From NCBI RefSeq assembly GCF_000372865.1, contig NZ_KB889965.1, forward strand, positions 4,361,786 through 4,425,785: DNA of 64,000 bases. Direction: 5' to 3'. The notes under the pieces were generated by a model, which saw nothing but the letters and a program-made list of their open reading frames with translations, was not told where the DNA came from and searched no databases. Origin of the DNA: Methylosarcina fibrata AML-C10 (lineage in GTDB: Bacteria > Pseudomonadota > Gammaproteobacteria > Methylococcales > Methylomonadaceae). Positions 1 through 12,507 of this stretch are shown in pieces. The stretch's first letter is position 1; every line of letters begins with the position of its first letter. The translations under genes and the position numbers were made by a program.

Positions 1-776
<776 letters not shown>

Positions 777-847
777 GTTTTACTTTGAAAAATACCCGAT
801 AGCCTTGTTCTGGACCAAGCCGGAAACTATTTAAAGAGGACATACTC

Positions 848-3800
848 TTGAAAGATTTAATGAATTTCTTAAAACGTCAAAACCGTGCCGATGATTTCGA
901 CGGGATTCGGATCGGTTTGGCTTCGCCGGACATGATTCGTTCATGGTCTTACGGTGAAGTCAAAAAACCGGAAACCATCAACTACCGCACCTTCAAACCG
1001 GAACGCGACGGCTTGTTCTGCGCCAAGATCTTCGGACCGGTCAGCGATTACGAGTGCCTGTGCGGTAAATATAAAAGGCTGAAGCACCGGGGCGTCATTT
1101 GCGAAAAATGCGGCGTGGAAGTTACTTTATCCAAAGTTCGCCGTGAAAGAATGGGGCATATCGATCTGGCCAGCCCGGTGGCCCACATCTGGTTCTTGAA
1201 ATCGCTCCCGTCCAGAATCGCGCTGTTGCTGGATATGACGCTGAGAGAAATCGAACGCGTCCTGTATTTCGAGTCTTTTGTCGTGCTGGAGCCGGGCATG
1301 ACTCCTTTAAACAAGGGGCAACTTTTGACCGACGACGAATATCTCGACGCGGTGGAAATGCACGGCGATGACTTTGTCGCCAAAATGGGCGCCGAAGCCA
1401 TTTACGACCTGCTGAAAGCGATTGATCTGAAGGAAGAGATCGACCGGTTGCGGGAAGAAATCAATTCGACGAACTCCGAAACCAAAATAAAAAAATATTC
1501 GAAGCGATTGAAGGTCATCGAGTCTCTGCTGAGCTCCAAAAACCGTCCCGAATGGATGATTCTGAAGGTTCTGCCGGTGCTGCCGCCGGAACTGCGCCCG
1601 CTCGTGCCGCTCGACGGCGGCCGTTTCGCCACGTCGGACCTGAACGACCTGTACCGCCGGGTCATTAACAGAAATAACCGTTTGAACCGCTTGCTCGACC
1701 TCAATGCGCCGGACATTATCGTCCGCAACGAGAAACGCATGTTGCAGGAGTCGGTGGATGCCCTGCTGGACAACGGCCGCCGCGGCCGTGCGATTACCGG
1801 CACCAACCGGCGTCCTTTGAAATCGCTGGCCGACATGATCAAGGGCAAACAGGGCCGTTTCAGACAGAATCTGCTCGGCAAGCGGGTGGACTATTCCGGC
1901 CGTTCCGTTATCGTGGTCGGTCCGACCTTGCGTCTGCATCAATGCGGCTTGCCGAAAAAAATGGCGCTGGAATTGTTCAAACCGTTCATTTTCAGCAAGC
2001 TTCAGTTCAGAGGATTGGCAACCACCATCAAGGCTGCCAAGAAAATGGTGGAACGCGAAGGCACCGAAGTTTGGGACATCCTGGAAGAAGTCATTCGCGA
2101 ACATCCCATCTTGTTGAACCGCGCGCCGACGTTGCACCGGTTGGGCATCCAGGCGTTCGAGCCGATTCTGATCGAAGGCAAGGCGATCCAACTGCATCCT
2201 TTGGTCTGTAGCGCATTCAACGCCGATTTCGACGGCGACCAGATGGCCGTGCACATTCCGCTGTCGATTGAAGCGCAGTTGGAAGCCCGGACTTTGATGA
2301 TGGCTACGAACAACATCCTGTCTCCTGCAAACGGCGAGCCGGTGATCAACCCGTCGCAGGACGTGGTCTTGGGACTGTACTATATCAGCCGGGAAAAGAT
2401 CAATGCGAAAGGCAACGGCAGCATCTTTGTCAGCGTCGGCGAAGTCCATAAGGCATTGCTGGCGAAGACCGTGGAATTGCAGTCGAAAATTCAGTTGCGG
2501 ATAACCGAGAAAAGCCGCGATGAACAGGGCGAAGTCACGGAAAAGACGCATCGTGTCGAAACCACGGTAGGCCGTGCGTTGATCTGGGAGATCGTGCCCG
2601 ATTTCATTCCATACGAACTGGTCAATTGCGATATGACCAAAAAGAACATATCGCGCCTGGTCAATTACTGTTACCGCTATTTGGGTAATAAAGATACCGT
2701 GGTTCTGGCCGATCAGTTGATGTATCTGGGCTTCAGGTACGCGACCATCGCGGGCGTGTCTTTCGGTATTGAGGACATGGCGATTCCGGCAAAAAAGGTC
2801 GACATTATCAAGGCCGCCGAAGCCGAAGTGAGCGAGATTCAGACTCAATACGCCTCCGGCCTGGTAACCGACGGCGAGCGTTATAACAAGGTTGTCGACA
2901 TCTGGTCTCACGCCAACGATCAGGTGGCCAAGGTGATGATGGACGGATTGGGAGAAGAGTCTGTCGTCGATGCCGACGGCAAAGCCGTAAGACAGAAATC
3001 CTTCAACTCGATCTTTATGATGGCCGAATCCGGAGCCCGGGGTTCCGCGGCCCAGATTCGCCAGTTGGCGGGTATGCGCGGATTGATGGCCAAGCCGGAC
3101 GGTTCGATCATCGAAACGCCGATTACGGCGAATTTCAGAGAAGGACTGGACGTATTACAGTACTTTATTTCGACTCACGGCGCCCGGAAAGGTTTGGCGG
3201 ATACCGCATTGAAAACCGCAAACTCCGGTTATCTGACGCGCAGACTGGTCGACGTCGCGCAAGACCTGGTGATCACCACCGAAGATTGCGGCACCGTCAA
3301 CGGCTTGATCATGACCCCGATCATCGAAGGCGGGGATGTGGTCGAACCTTTGTCCGAGCGCGTGTTGGGCCGAGTGGCCGCGGTCGACATCATGGATGCT
3401 ACCGGCGAAAAAGTAGTCGTGCCGCAAGGAACCTTATTGAACGAGCATTGGGTTTCCGTTTTGGAAGAACAAAGTATCGATCAGATTCTGATTCGGTCGA
3501 TCATCACCTGTGAAAATCGGCACGGCGTTTGTGCGAAATGTTACGGCCGGGATCTGGGACGCGGCCATCTGGTCAACATCGGCGAAGCGGTGGGTGTTAT
3601 TGCGGCGCAATCGATCGGCGAACCGGGCACGCAGTTGACCATGCGGACGTTCCATATCGGCGGTGCGGCCTCCCGGTCCGCTGCGATCAGCAACGTTCAG
3701 GTGAAATCATCGGGAACGGTGCGCTTAAGCAATCTGAAATCGGTGGTGAACAGGGAAGGCAATCTGGTGGCCGTCTCGAGATCGGGCGAAGTGTGCGTGG

Positions 3801-5053
3801 TCGACGATTACGGCCGTGAGCGCGAACGCTATAAAATTCCCTATGGATCGGTTTTGTCGGTTCAGGAAGGAAGCCGCATCACTGCAGGCGACATCATCGT
3901 AACCTGGGATCCCCATACCCATCCGGTCATCACCGAGGTGGACGGTGTCGTGGAATTGACCAATTTCATCGACGGCGTTACCGTACAAAAAGTATCGGAC
4001 GAGGTAACCGGCTTGAGTTCATTGGTCGTGACCGATCCGAAACAGCGCGGCAGTGTCGGCAAGGAACTGCGACCGATGGTAAAACTGGTAGGCCACAACG
4101 GAGAAACCATTTATCTACCGGGAACCGAAATTCCTGCCCAGTATTTCCTGCCGGCCGGAGCGATTGCCGGCATTAAGGACGGCGGCGAGGTCAAGGTGGG
4201 CGATGTCTTGGCGAGAATTCCTCAGGAATCGAGTAAAACCCGCGATATTACCGGCGGTCTGCCGCGCGTGGCCGATTTGTTCGAGGCAAGAAAAACCAAG
4301 GACCCTGCGATTCTGGCCGAGACCAGCGGTACCGTTTCGTTCGGGAAGGAAACCAAAGGCAAGCAGCGGGTCATCATTACCGATGCCAGCGGCGAAATGG
4401 TGGAAACCTTGATACCGAAATGGCGTCATATCACCGTGTTTGAAGGGGAGTATGTCGAAAAAGGCGAAACCATCGCCGAAGGCGAACTGACTCCGCACGA
4501 CATCCTGAGATTGCGCGGTGTCGAGGAACTGTCCAATTATCTGGTCAAGGAAATTCAGGACGTGTACCGCTTGCAAGGCGTGAAAATCAACGACAAGCAC
4601 ATTGAAGCGATCATTCGCCAGATGTTGAGAAAAGTCGAGATAACCGCTCCGGGCGATACTTCGTTCCTGAAAGGCGACCAGGTCGAACGGTCGGCTTTGC
4701 GTGAAGAAAACGACAGAATGGAAACCGAAAGCAAGATTCCTGCCAGTTACGAATCTGTATTGCTGGGTATTACCAAGGCTTCGTTGGCGACAGAGTCATT
4801 CATCTCTGCTGCCTCGTTCCAGGAAACGACCCGGGTATTGACCGATGCGGCAGTGCGGGGATTGAGCGACGGGTTGCAAGGCTTGAAGGAGAATGTGATC
4901 GTTGGTCGCTTGATTCCAGCGGGAACGGGTCTGGCCTATCATGAGAATAGAAAGAATAGGGCGGCTCAGTACCAGGCTGTGGAAAGCGAAGCAGCTCCGG
5001 TAGTCGATGCGGGAGATGTAGAAGAGCAACTCAAACAGGCTTTGAATATCTAA
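848..5053 (+). CDS. rpoC: RNA polymerase beta-prime subunit
   Basis: The 1401-residue catalytic beta-prime subunit, close to the 1407 of E. coli. I chose the TTG start at 848 because it aligns with the E. coli N-terminus (V/MKDL..FLK) and has an AGAGGA ribosome-binding site just upstream. Zinc ligands Cys70, Cys72, Cys85 and Cys88 are present. The catalytic loop NADFDGD begins at residue 458, giving the Mg-binding Asp460, Asp462 and Asp464. The second zinc site ([13 protein letters not shown]) and the trigger-loop region ([16 protein letters not shown]) are intact. It is co-transcribed with rpoB. Nothing looks truncated. Confidence 0.98.
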   Translation: MKDLMNFLKRQNRADDFDGIRIGLASPDMIRSWSYGEVKKPETINYRTFKPERDGLFCAKIFGPVSDYECLCGKYKRLKHRGVICEKCGVEVTLSKVRRERMGHIDLASPVAHIWFLKSLPSRIALLLDMTLREIERVLYFESFVVLEPGMTPLNKGQLLTDDEYLDAVEMHGDDFVAKMGAEAIYDLLKAIDLKEEIDRLREEINSTNSETKIKKYSKRLKVIESLLSSKNRPEWMILKVLPVLPPELRPLVPLDGGRFATSDLNDLYRRVINRNNRLNRLLDLNAPDIIVRNEKRMLQESVDALLDNGRRGRAITGTNRRPLKSLADMIKGKQGRFRQNLLGKRVDYSGRSVIVVGPTLRLHQCGLPKKMALELFKPFIFSKLQFRGLATTIKAAKKMVEREGTEVWDILEEVIREHPILLNRAPTLHRLGIQAFEPILIEGKAIQLHPLVCSAFNADFDGDQMAVHIPLSIEAQLEARTLMMATNNILSPANGEPVINPSQDVVLGLYYISREKINAKGNGSIFVSVGEVHKALLAKTVELQSKIQLRITEKSRDEQGEVTEKTHRVETTVGRALIWEIVPDFIPYELVNCDMTKKNISRLVNYCYRYLGNKDTVVLADQLMYLGFRYATIAGVSFGIEDMAIPAKKVDIIKAAEAEVSEIQTQYASGLVTDGERYNKVVDIWSHANDQVAKVMMDGLGEESVVDADGKAVRQKSFNSIFMMAESGARGSAAQIRQLAGMRGLMAKPDGSIIETPITANFREGLDVLQYFISTHGARKGLADTALKTANSGYLTRRLVDVAQDLVITTEDCGTVNGLIMTPIIEGGDVVEPLSERVLGRVAAVDIMDATGEKVVVPQGTLLNEHWVSVLEEQSIDQILIRSIITCENRHGVCAKCYGRDLGRGHLVNIGEAVGVIAAQSIGEPGTQLTMRTFHIGGAASRSAAISNVQVKSSGTVRLSNLKSVVNREGNLVAVSRSGEVCVVDDYGRERERYKIPYGSVLSVQEGSRITAGDIIVTWDPHTHPVITEVDGVVELTNFIDGVTVQKVSDEVTGLSSLVVTDPKQRGSVGKELRPMVKLVGHNGETIYLPGTEIPAQYFLPAGAIAGIKDGGEVKVGDVLARIPQESSKTRDITGGLPRVADLFEARKTKDPAILAETSGTVSFGKETKGKQRVIITDASGEMVETLIPKWRHITVFEGEYVEKGETIAEGELTPHDILRLRGVEELSNYLVKEIQDVYRLQGVKINDKHIEAIIRQMLRKVEITAPGDTSFLKGDQVERSALREENDRMETESKIPASYESVLLGITKASLATESFISAASFQETTRVLTDAAVRGLSDGLQGLKENVIVGRLIPAGTGLAYHENRKNRAAQYQAVESEAAPVVDAGDVEEQLKQALNI

Positions 5054-5078
5054 ACGAAGCGTATGCGAAAAAATGGGC

Positions 5079-5107
5079 TTGACCTGATGAAAGTTAGCAA
5101 GTAATAT
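5079..5107 (+). promoter_or_regulatory. Putative sigma-70 promoter after rpoC
   Basis: TTGACC (5079-5084), a 17-base spacer and TATAAT-like TAATAT (5102-5107) make a near-consensus promoter 26 bases after the rpoC stop. Transcription would start near 5114. It is the only good promoter I see for the rpsL-rpsG-fusA-tuf group, but an intrinsic terminator at 5154-5186 lies between it and rpsL. It may serve an attenuated str transcript or a short leader RNA. Identified by eye only. Confidence 0.5.
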
Positions 5108-5145
5108 ATCCGGCTAACATGAACTAACGTGATTGATCAGGTCAA
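5079..5145. repeat. Nested inverted repeats between rpoC and rpsL
   Basis: A perfect 10-base inverted repeat, TTGACCTGAT (5079-5088) with ATCAGGTCAA (5136-5145), encloses a second one, GTTAGC (5093-5098) with GCTAAC (5113-5118). The left outer arm contains the -35 hexamer and the inner right arm covers the expected start site. In read-through RNA from rpoC this would fold into a two-helix structure. In DNA it could be a paired operator. The function is not known. Confidence 0.6.
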
Positions 5146-5153
5146 ATTAAATC

Positions 5154-5186
5154 AACCGCCGCGCGGTTGCGCGGCGGTTATTTTTT
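5154..5186 (+). terminator. Intrinsic terminator between rpoC and rpsL
   Basis: A perfect 11-base-pair GC-rich stem (AACCGCCGCGC at 5154-5164, GCGCGGCGGTT at 5169-5179) with a four-base GGTT loop is followed by A and six T. This is a strong rho-independent terminator. It should end rpoBC transcripts, and also transcripts from the putative promoter at 5079 unless they read through. Confidence 0.9.
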
Positions 5187-5231
5187 ATTATCTGACATTT
5201 ATTTATATTGTAAATCGGAGTAAACACAAAT

Positions 5232-5609
5232 ATGGCCACGATCAACCAATTGGTTCGTAAGCCGCGCGCTAAGAAAATAGAAAAAACCAACGTTCCTGCA
5301 TTGGAGGCCTGTCCTCAGCGGAGAGGGGTTTGTACGCGTGTTTATACAACAACTCCCAAGAAGCCGAATTCGGCGCTGAGAAAAGTCGCTCGGGTCAGAT
5401 TGACCAACGGTTCCGAAGTGAGTAGCTATATCGGTGGCGAAGGGCATAACCTGCAAGAGCACTCGGTGGTTCTGATCAGGGGTGGCCGGGTAAAGGATTT
5501 GCCGGGCGTTCGGTATCACGTGGTGCGGGGCAGTCTGGATACATCAGGTGTAAACAATAGAAAGTGCGGGCGTTCCAAGTATGGAACAAAGCGGCCAAAA
5601 GGCAAGTAA
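5232..5609 (+). CDS. rpsL: 30S ribosomal protein S12
   Basis: The 125-residue decoding-centre protein S12. The [10 protein letters not shown] loop is present with Lys43 (the streptomycin-resistance position) in the wild-type form. The DLPGVRYH block carries the Asp that RimO methylthiolates. AATCGGAG gives the ribosome-binding site. It opens the str gene group (rpsL-rpsG-fusA-tuf), 45 bases after the terminator. Confidence 0.98.
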   Translation: MATINQLVRKPRAKKIEKTNVPALEACPQRRGVCTRVYTTTPKKPNSALRKVARVRLTNGSEVSSYIGGEGHNLQEHSVVLIRGGRVKDLPGVRYHVVRGSLDTSGVNNRKCGRSKYGTKRPKGK

Positions 5610-5623
5610 TAGGTTGAGCGATA

Positions 5624-6094
5624 ATGTCTAGAAGAAGAGTTGCTACAAAAAGAGAGATCATTCCTGATCCACGGTATGGCAGTGTCATGTTGACCAAATT
5701 TATGAACATGATCATGGAAAGCGGCAAAAAGTCCGTTGCCGAAGGCATCGTTTACGGTGCTTTGGACGTGATCGGAAGCAAGGGGCATCACGAGCCTCTG
5801 GATGTGCTTTCGAAAGCATTGGAGAACGTTCAGCCCAGAGTGGAAGTGAAATCCCGGCGCGTTGGCGGAGCTACCTATCAGGTGCCTGTTGAAGTGCGTC
5901 CTTCCAGAAGAATGGCTTTGGCCATGCGTTGGCTGATTGATGCCTCGCGCAAAAGAAATGAAAAAAATATGCCGGCCAAGTTGGCGGGCGAGTTGCTGGA
6001 TGCGTTCGAAAACAGAGGGGCTGCCGCCAAGAAGCGCGAAGACACGCATCGAATGGCGGAAGCGAACAAGGCGTTCTCTCATTACCGTTGGTAA
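5624..6094 (+). CDS. rpsG: 30S ribosomal protein S7
   Basis: S7 (156 residues) nucleates assembly of the 30S head by binding the 3' major domain of 16S rRNA. The family N-terminus MSRRR and the segment PDPRYGS are clear, as is [16 protein letters not shown]. It lies 14 bases after rpsL. In E. coli S7 represses its own operon by binding the rpsL-rpsG junction. That junction is much shorter here, so the same control cannot be assumed. Confidence 0.98.
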   Translation: MSRRRVATKREIIPDPRYGSVMLTKFMNMIMESGKKSVAEGIVYGALDVIGSKGHHEPLDVLSKALENVQPRVEVKSRRVGGATYQVPVEVRPSRRMALAMRWLIDASRKRNEKNMPAKLAGELLDAFENRGAAAKKREDTHRMAEANKAFSHYRW

Positions 6095-6118
6095 TCCTGA
6101 ATAGGAAATACGACAGTT

Positions 6119-8215
6119 GTGGCGCGAAAAACTCCCATAGAGCGATATCGTAATATTGGCATCATGGCTCACATCGATGCCGGCAAGACCACTACGACGG
6201 AGCGGGTCTTGTATTATACGGGAGTGTCGCACAAAATCGGCGAAGTGCATGAAGGCACTGCAACCATGGACTGGATGGAGCAGGAGCAGGAGCGGGGAAT
6301 TACGATAACTTCTGCGGCAACGACCTGTTTTTGGTCGGGCATGGAGAAGCAATTCCCGCAGCACCGCATTAACATTATCGATACGCCCGGGCATGTCGAT
6401 TTTACGATCGAGGTCGAGCGTTCGCTGCGCGTTCTGGACGGTGCCTGTGCGGTGTTTTGTGCCGTGGGAGGAGTCGAGCCGCAGTCGGAAACGGTGTGGC
6501 GCCAGGCTAATAAATACCATGTCCCTCGGCTGGCTTTCGTCAATAAGATGGATCGTTCGGGAGCCGATTTTCTGAAGGTCATTGAGCAAATTAAAACCAA
6601 GCTGGGAAGTCAGGCTGTTCCCTTGCAGTTGCCCATCGGCGCCGAAGACAAGTTCGAAGGCGTGGTGGATCTTATCAAAATGAAAGCCATCTATTGGGAA
6701 GAAGCCAATATGGGCATGACTTTTGTTGAGAAGGAAATTCCTGAGGGCATGCAGGCCAGTTGCGAGGAATGGAGAGAGCGCGCAGTTGAAGCCGCGGCCG
6801 ACGCCAATGAAGAATTGATGGAAAAATATCTTCAGGAAGGCTCTCTGACGGAAGAGGAAATCAAGCAGGGGTTACGGCAGCAAACCATCGCGAATCGCAT
6901 TGTCCCGGCCTTTTGCGGATCGGCCTTTAAAAACAAGGGCGTCCAGGCGATGCTTGATGCGGTGGTGGAATATCTGCCGGCTCCAACCGATATTCCGGCG
7001 ATAAAGGGTGTGCTCGAGTCGGATTCGAGCGAGGTCGAGCGACCGGCCAGAGAACAGGCGCCTTTTGCTGCGTTGGCGTTCAAGATAGCCACCGATCCTT
7101 TTGTAGGCACGCTGACTTTCTTTAGAGTGTACTCCGGAGTGCTGAATTCCGGAGACAGTGTTTACAATTCGGTAAAAAAGAAAAAAGAGCGCATTGGTCG
7201 TATCGTGCAGATGCATGCCAATAGCCGGGAAGAAGTAAAAGAAGTTTTTGCCGGAGACATAGCGGCTGCAATAGGGCTTAAAGAAGTTACTACCGGCGAT
7301 ACGCTGTGCGACCCCAAGGAAGCCATCGTATTGGAAAGAATGGAGTTTCCCGAACCTGTGATTTCGGTGGCGGTGGAGCCTAAAACAAAAGCGGATCAAG
7401 AAAAATTAGGTATTGCTTTAGGAAAATTGGCGCAGGAAGATCCTTCGTTTCGCGTGCAAACCGATGAAGAATCCGGGCAGATCATAATTTCCGGCATGGG
7501 TGAGCTTCATCTCGAAATCATCGTCGACCGGATGAAGAGGGAATTCAATGTGGAGGCCAATGTTGGCGCTCCGCAGGTAGCTTACCGTGAAACCGTACGG
7601 GCAACGGTAGAACAGGAAGGTAAATTTGTAAGGCAATCGGGCGGCCGTGGGCAATATGGTCATGTCTGGTTGAGAATCGAGCCGCAAGAGCCTGGGACGG
7701 GTTATCAGTTCGTCAATGAGATTGTTGGCGGGGTTGTTCCCAAGGAATATATCCCGGCAGTCGACAAAGGCGTTCAAGAACAGTTGAAAAGCGGTGTTCT
7801 TGCCGGTTATCCGGTGCTGGACGTAAAGGTTTCATTGATCGATGGGTCGTATCATGACGTCGATTCCAGCGAAATGGCTTTTAAAATAGCGGGTTCCATG
7901 TGTTTCAGGGAAGGCGCGAGAAAAGCGAATCCGGTTTTGCTTGAGCCGATCATGAAAGTTGAGATTCTGACCCCTGAGGAATACATGGGAGACGTGGTCG
8001 GCGACATCAACAGACGCCGCGGAGTCATTCAGGGCATGGAAGATACACCGTCTGGCAAAACGATTGGCTGCGAAGTTCCTTTAGCTGAAATGTTCGGTTA
8101 TGCAACCGATTTGCGTTCTGCAACACAGGGGCGGGCAACCTACAGTATGCAGTTTGAAAAATACAGTGAAGTACCTGCTGGTATTGCGGAAGCGATTATT
8201 AAAAGATCTTCATAA
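6119..8215 (+). CDS. fusA: Elongation factor G
   Basis: The 698-residue translocation and ribosome-recycling GTPase. A GTG start at 6119 gives the expected [16 protein letters not shown]-terminus. G-domain motifs are seen in order: AHIDAGKT (residues 17-24), [15 protein letters not shown], and NKMD. Domain IV has the [12 protein letters not shown] block and GGVVPKEY, and the C-terminus is typical. It is the third gene of the str group, 24 bases after rpsG and 34 before tuf. Confidence 0.98.
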   Translation: MARKTPIERYRNIGIMAHIDAGKTTTTERVLYYTGVSHKIGEVHEGTATMDWMEQEQERGITITSAATTCFWSGMEKQFPQHRINIIDTPGHVDFTIEVERSLRVLDGACAVFCAVGGVEPQSETVWRQANKYHVPRLAFVNKMDRSGADFLKVIEQIKTKLGSQAVPLQLPIGAEDKFEGVVDLIKMKAIYWEEANMGMTFVEKEIPEGMQASCEEWRERAVEAAADANEELMEKYLQEGSLTEEEIKQGLRQQTIANRIVPAFCGSAFKNKGVQAMLDAVVEYLPAPTDIPAIKGVLESDSSEVERPAREQAPFAALAFKIATDPFVGTLTFFRVYSGVLNSGDSVYNSVKKKKERIGRIVQMHANSREEVKEVFAGDIAAAIGLKEVTTGDTLCDPKEAIVLERMEFPEPVISVAVEPKTKADQEKLGIALGKLAQEDPSFRVQTDEESGQIIISGMGELHLEIIVDRMKREFNVEANVGAPQVAYRETVRATVEQEGKFVRQSGGRGQYGHVWLRIEPQEPGTGYQFVNEIVGGVVPKEYIPAVDKGVQEQLKSGVLAGYPVLDVKVSLIDGSYHDVDSSEMAFKIAGSMCFREGARKANPVLLEPIMKVEILTPEEYMGDVVGDINRRRGVIQGMEDTPSGKTIGCEVPLAEMFGYATDLRSATQGRATYSMQFEKYSEVPAGIAEAIIKRSS

Positions 8216-8249
8216 AATAGAAAGTAACATTTAAATAAGGTATTGACTC

Positions 8250-9440
8250 ATGGCCAAAGAAAAATTTTCACGTAGCAAGCCGCATGTAAACGTAGGCACG
8301 ATCGGTCACGTGGACCACGGCAAGACGACCCTGACCGCCGCCCTGACCAAGGTGATGGCGGAGCTGCAAGGCGGCGAAGTAAAAGCGTTCGATCAGATCG
8401 ACAACGCGCCGGAAGAGCGCGCGCGCGGGATCACCATTGCGACCTCGCACGTGGAATATCAATCGGCGACCCGTCACTATGCGCACGTGGACTGCCCGGG
8501 CCATGCCGATTACGTGAAGAACATGATCACCGGTGCGGCGCAGATGGACGGCGCCATTCTGGTGTGCTCGGCGGCGGACGGTCCGATGCCGCAGACCCGT
8601 GAACACATTCTGTTGTCCCGTCAGGTGGGTGTGCCTTACATCGTCGTGTTTCTGAACAAGGCCGACATGGTGGACGATCCCGAGCTGATCGACCTGGTTG
8701 AAATGGAGCTGAGAGAATTGCTGGACCTGTACGAGTTCCCGGGCGACGACACGCCGATCATCGTGGGTTCGGCGCTGAAGGCTTTGGAAGGCGACACCAG
8801 CGAGATCGGCGTGCCCTCGATCGTCAAGCTGGTGGAAGCCTTGGACAGCTACATTCCGTTGCCGGAAAGAGCGGTGGACGGTGCTTTCCTGATGCCGATC
8901 GAAGACGTGTTCTCGATCTCGGGCCGCGGCACCGTGGTGACCGGCCGGGTGGAGCGCGGCATCATCAAGGTGGGTCAGGAAGTGGAAATCGTCGGCATCC
9001 GTCCGACCACGACCACCACCTGCACCGGCGTGGAAATGTTCCGGAAGCTCTTGGATCAAGGCCAGGCGGGCGACAACGTCGGTATTTTGCTGCGGGGCAC
9101 CAAGCGCGATGAAGTCGAGCGCGGTCAGGTGCTGGCGCAAAAAGGCACGATCAAGCCGCACAACCATTTCAAGGCGGAAATCTACGTCTTGTCGAAGGAA
9201 GAAGGCGGCCGTCACACGCCGTTTTTCAATGGCTACCGTCCGCAGTTTTATTTCCGGACCACCGACGTGACCGGCGCCGTGGAGTTGCCGGAAGGCGTGG
9301 AAATGGTCATGCCGGGCGACAACATTGCCGTCGAAATCAAATTGATCTCGCCGATTGCAATGGACGAAGGCTTGCGTTTTGCGATCCGGGAAGGCGGTCG
9401 TACCGTCGGCGCGGGCGTCGTGGCATCAATTATCGAGTAA
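8250..9440 (+). CDS. tuf: Elongation factor Tu
   Basis: The 396-residue GTPase that delivers aminoacyl-tRNA. Motifs: GHVDHGKT (19-26), [14 protein letters not shown] (about 81-85) and NKAD (about 136-139), then intact domains 2 and 3 ending [10 protein letters not shown]. Codon use is strikingly GC-rich: bases 8281-8340 hold 38 G or C, against 23 in 9841-9900 of neighbouring rplC. Gammaproteobacteria usually carry a second tuf before secE-nusG, so gene conversion with that copy is a likely cause. Very strong codon selection is the alternative. Confidence 0.98.
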   Translation: MAKEKFSRSKPHVNVGTIGHVDHGKTTLTAALTKVMAELQGGEVKAFDQIDNAPEERARGITIATSHVEYQSATRHYAHVDCPGHADYVKNMITGAAQMDGAILVCSAADGPMPQTREHILLSRQVGVPYIVVFLNKADMVDDPELIDLVEMELRELLDLYEFPGDDTPIIVGSALKALEGDTSEIGVPSIVKLVEALDSYIPLPERAVDGAFLMPIEDVFSISGRGTVVTGRVERGIIKVGQEVEIVGIRPTTTTTCTGVEMFRKLLDQGQAGDNVGILLRGTKRDEVERGQVLAQKGTIKPHNHFKAEIYVLSKEEGGRHTPFFNGYRPQFYFRTTDVTGAVELPEGVEMVMPGDNIAVEIKLISPIAMDEGLRFAIREGGRTVGAGVVASIIE

Positions 9441-9447
9441 TAGAATT

Positions 9448-9759
9448 ATGGCAAATCAAACTATCAGAATCCGCTTGAAATCATTTGATCATAAACTGAT
9501 TGATCAATCGGCTGGCGAGATAGTAGAAACAGCAAGGAGAACGGGCGCCCTGGTCAAGGGCCCCATCCCTTTGCCTACTAAAAAAGAACGGTTTACGATT
9601 TTAATCTCCCCGCATGTCAACAAGGATGCGAGAGATCAGTACGAGTTAAGAACTTATAAGAGATTGCTGGATATCGTAGAACCTACCGAAAAAACGGTAG
9701 ATGCATTGATGAAATTGGATCTTGCAGCTGGCGTTGATGTACAAATAAAGTTGAATTAA
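9448..9759 (+). CDS. rpsJ: 30S ribosomal protein S10 (NusE)
   Basis: S10 has 103 residues here, exactly the usual length. The frame stays open upstream into tuf, but the ATG at 9448 gives the family start [15 protein letters not shown], so longer versions are rejected. S10 also acts with NusB as antitermination factor NusE. It begins 7 bases after the tuf stop, so the str and S10 groups appear merged into one transcript with no S10 leader of the E. coli type. Confidence 0.97.
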   Translation: MANQTIRIRLKSFDHKLIDQSAGEIVETARRTGALVKGPIPLPTKKERFTILISPHVNKDARDQYELRTYKRLLDIVEPTEKTVDALMKLDLAAGVDVQIKLN

Positions 9760-9777
9760 AAATAGAGGAATTGGCAG

Positions 9778-10428
9778 ATGTCAATAGGTCTTGTAGGTCG
9801 TAAGTGCGGAATGACCCGGGTTTTTTGTGATGATGGCTCGTCAGTACCGGTGACTGTTCTTCAGATTGATTCGAATAGAATCACTCAAGTGAAAGGTATT
9901 GAAGTTGATGGTTATCGTTCAATTCAAGTAGCGGTTGGCGAAAAAAAATCATCGAAAGTCAATAAAGCAATGGCTGGCCATTATGCTGCGGCAAATGTGA
10001 CTGCCGGTCGTGGTCTTTGGGAGTTCAGACTCGAGGACGGCGAAGGCGAAGATCTATCTGTCGGTTCCGAATTGTCCCTGGACATTTTTTCGGTGGGCCA
10101 AAAAGTCGACGTGCAGGGACGGAGCATCGGTAAAGGATTTGCCGGCGGTATCAAACGTCACAACTTCAGCATGCAAGATGCGACTCATGGTAACTCGCGC
10201 TCGCACAGGGTGTTAGGTTCGATCGGTATGAACCAAACCCCCGGTCGGGTATTTAAGGGAAAGAAAATGGAAGGTCATCTGGGCGACGTAAAAACGACGG
10301 TTCAAAACCTGATCATTCATTCGATCGACAAAGAGCGGAACATCATACTGGTTAAGGGCGCAGTACCTGGTGCGAAGGGCGGCGACGTAGTCATCCGGCC
10401 TGCATCTAAAATGAGGAATAAAGGTTAA
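9778..10428 (+). CDS. rplC: 50S ribosomal protein L3
   Basis: L3 (216 residues) is an early 23S rRNA assembly protein. The family start [15 protein letters not shown] is present, as is the extended loop near the peptidyl transferase centre. [18 protein letters not shown] contains the Gln that PrmB methylates in E. coli. It follows rpsJ by 18 bases and precedes rplD by 3. Confidence 0.97.
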   Translation: MSIGLVGRKCGMTRVFCDDGSSVPVTVLQIDSNRITQVKGIEVDGYRSIQVAVGEKKSSKVNKAMAGHYAAANVTAGRGLWEFRLEDGEGEDLSVGSELSLDIFSVGQKVDVQGRSIGKGFAGGIKRHNFSMQDATHGNSRSHRVLGSIGMNQTPGRVFKGKKMEGHLGDVKTTVQNLIIHSIDKERNIILVKGAVPGAKGGDVVIRPASKMRNKG

Positions 10429-10431
10429 GTT

Positions 10432-11052
10432 ATGGGTTTGCAAATACCTGCTATCAACGAACACGACTCAGCCGGAAAAATTGAGGTATCCGAATCGGTT
10501 TTCGGGCAGTCGTTCAACGAAACATTGGTGCATCAACTGGTGACAAGATATCTGGCCGGGGCAAGAGCCGGCACCAAGGCGCAAAAAACGCGCTCGGATG
10601 TCAGTGGCGGCGGTTCCAAACCGTGGCGGCAAAAAGGCACCGGCCGTGCGCGCTCCGGTTCGACGCGCAGTCCGATCTGGCGCACCGGTGGCGTTACTTT
10701 CGCAGCAAGACCGAGATCCTACGAGCAGAAACTGAATAAGAAAATGTTTCGTGCCGGTATACGTTCCATATTGTCCGAATTATTGAGACAGGAGCGTTTG
10801 GCGGTCAGCAGCGATTTTTTACCTTCTTCGCCGAAAACTAAAGAGCTGGCTGCTAAATTAAAAACCCTGGATGCAAAACGTATCCTGATTGTGGTCGAAA
10901 GCATTGATGAAAACCTGGCTCTGGCTTCAAGAAACATTCCTTACGTAGAAGTCATCGAGGCCATTAATTTGAGTCCCGTTTTATTAGTCGCGGCAGACAA
11001 GGTTATTGCTTCACCGGGTGCGTTGAAAAAAATTGAGGAGCACTTGGCATGA
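10432..11052 (+). CDS. rplD: 50S ribosomal protein L4
   Basis: L4 (206 residues) lines the peptide exit tunnel. The long loop [17 protein letters not shown]-type segment and [15 protein letters not shown] are typical. In E. coli L4 also represses the S10 operon at its leader. No matching leader lies before rpsJ here, so that control may be absent. The stop overlaps the rplW start by four bases (ATGA). Confidence 0.97.
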   Translation: MGLQIPAINEHDSAGKIEVSESVFGQSFNETLVHQLVTRYLAGARAGTKAQKTRSDVSGGGSKPWRQKGTGRARSGSTRSPIWRTGGVTFAARPRSYEQKLNKKMFRAGIRSILSELLRQERLAVSSDFLPSSPKTKELAAKLKTLDAKRILIVVESIDENLALASRNIPYVEVIEAINLSPVLLVAADKVIASPGALKKIEEHLA

Positions 11053-11348
11053 ATTTGACAAACTATCAATTGGCAAATGTTTTACAGGCGCCGATTATTT
11101 CGGAAAAAAGCACTAATGCAGCCGAACAGAATAAACGAATTGTTTTTAAGGTAAAGCCCGAGGCTACCAAAAAACAGGTCAAAGATGCAGTAGAAGCCAT
11201 GTTTAAAGTCGAAGTGGATTCGGTCAATATTTTAAACGTTAAAGGCAAGCAAAAACGATTTGGCCGAACTCTGGGCAAGCGATCTGATTGGAAAAAAGCC
11301 TATGTAAAGCTTAAGCCCGGTCATGATATCGATTTTTCAGCTGCATAA
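11049..11348 (+). CDS. rplW: 50S ribosomal protein L23
   Basis: L23 (99 residues) sits at the tunnel exit and docks trigger factor and SRP. The APIISEKST segment holds the conserved Glu used by trigger factor. The C-terminal RNA-binding stretch [20 protein letters not shown] matches the family. The start overlaps the rplD stop by four bases, which implies translational coupling. Confidence 0.97.
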   Translation: MNLTNYQLANVLQAPIISEKSTNAAEQNKRIVFKVKPEATKKQVKDAVEAMFKVEVDSVNILNVKGKQKRFGRTLGKRSDWKKAYVKLKPGHDIDFSAA

Positions 11349-11386
11349 ATCTATTTAAAGTATAAATACGATAGGAAACGGTAATC

Positions 11387-12214
11387 ATGGCGATTGTAAA
11401 ATCAAAACCGACATCTCCGGGATCTAGGTTTGTCGTCCGAATCAAAAACGATGATTTGTACAAAGGCAAGCCTTATGCTCCTTTGTTGAGCAAAAACGCG
11501 AAAAGCGGCGGCCGGAATAATCAAGGGCGGATCACTACGCGGCACGTGGGCGGCGGTCACAAGCAGCACTACCGCATCATCGACTTTAAAAGAAATAAAA
11601 CCGACATTCCGGCCGTGGTGGAGCGTCTGGAGTACGACCCGAACAGAACGGCTCATATCGCGTTGATCCTGTACAAAGACGGAGAGCGTAGATACATTAT
11701 CGCTCCGAAAGGCATGGAAGTCGGTCAGGAAATCATTTCATCCGAGACAGTGCCGGTCAAACCGGGGAATTGCATGCCGTTGCGGAATATTCCCATGGGC
11801 ACCACGGTTCACTGTGTCGAATTAAAGCCCGGCAAGGGTGCGCAATTGGCTAGAAGTGCCGGTACTTCCGTGCAATTGGTCGCCAGGGAAGGAGCGCATG
11901 CAACCATCCGCTTGCGGTCGGGAGAAATGCGCAAAGTCATGGCCGATTGCCTGGCGGTGATCGGCGAGGTATCGAATGCAGAGCATAATCTGGCTTCACT
12001 CGGAAAAGCCGGCGCCACCCGCTGGAGAGGCGTTCGCCCGACAGTTCGTGGTGTCGTTATGAATCCGGTAGACCACCCACATGGTGGCGGTGAAGGCCGT
12101 ACATCGGGTGGAAGGCATCCCGTATCTCCATGGGGTATGCCGACCAAGGGCTATAAAACCAGAAAGAATAAGCGTACCGACAACATGATTGTCAGACGCC
12201 GTAAGCAAAAATAG
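11387..12214 (+). CDS. rplB: 50S ribosomal protein L2
   Basis: L2 (275 residues) is needed for subunit association and peptidyl transferase activity. The signature [13 protein letters not shown] is present with His230 (His229 in E. coli mature numbering). The preceding [18 protein letters not shown] block binds rRNA. A 38-base gap with AGGAAACGG separates it from rplW. Confidence 0.97.
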   Translation: MAIVKSKPTSPGSRFVVRIKNDDLYKGKPYAPLLSKNAKSGGRNNQGRITTRHVGGGHKQHYRIIDFKRNKTDIPAVVERLEYDPNRTAHIALILYKDGERRYIIAPKGMEVGQEIISSETVPVKPGNCMPLRNIPMGTTVHCVELKPGKGAQLARSAGTSVQLVAREGAHATIRLRSGEMRKVMADCLAVIGEVSNAEHNLASLGKAGATRWRGVRPTVRGVVMNPVDHPHGGGEGRTSGGRHPVSPWGMPTKGYKTRKNKRTDNMIVRRRKQK

Positions 12215-12226
12215 AGAGGAATTAGC

Positions 12227-12499
12227 GTGCCACGTTCAATTAAAAAAGGTCCTTTTATTGATCATCATCTGCTGAAGAAAGTAGAGGATGCTGTTAAAAG
12301 CAATAATCGGAAACCGATTAAAACCTGGTCAAGAAGATCGATGATTATTCCCGATATGTTGGGTTTAACAATTGCAATCCACAATGGGCGTTTGCACATT
12401 CCTGTTCTCATCTCCGAAAACATGATTGGGCATAAGTTGGGAGAGTTCGCTCCCACGCGAACATACAAAGGCCATGTGGCTGATAAAAAATCTAAATAG
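12227..12499 (+). CDS. rpsS: 30S ribosomal protein S19
   Basis: S19 (90 residues) pairs with S13 in the 30S head. The GTG start at 12227 follows an AGAGAGGA ribosome-binding site and gives [17 protein letters not shown]. The C-terminal [16 protein letters not shown] block is intact. It is 12 bases after rplB. Confidence 0.97.
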   Translation: MPRSIKKGPFIDHHLLKKVEDAVKSNNRKPIKTWSRRSMIIPDMLGLTIAIHNGRLHIPVLISENMIGHKLGEFAPTRTYKGHVADKKSK

Positions 12500-12507
12500 G
12501 TCGAAAG

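Noticed and set aside
1307-2911. 534-codon open frame on the minus strand inside rpoC
   Set aside because: It is fully antisense to the catalytic part of rpoC, has no family motif, and is explained by codon bias of the real gene.
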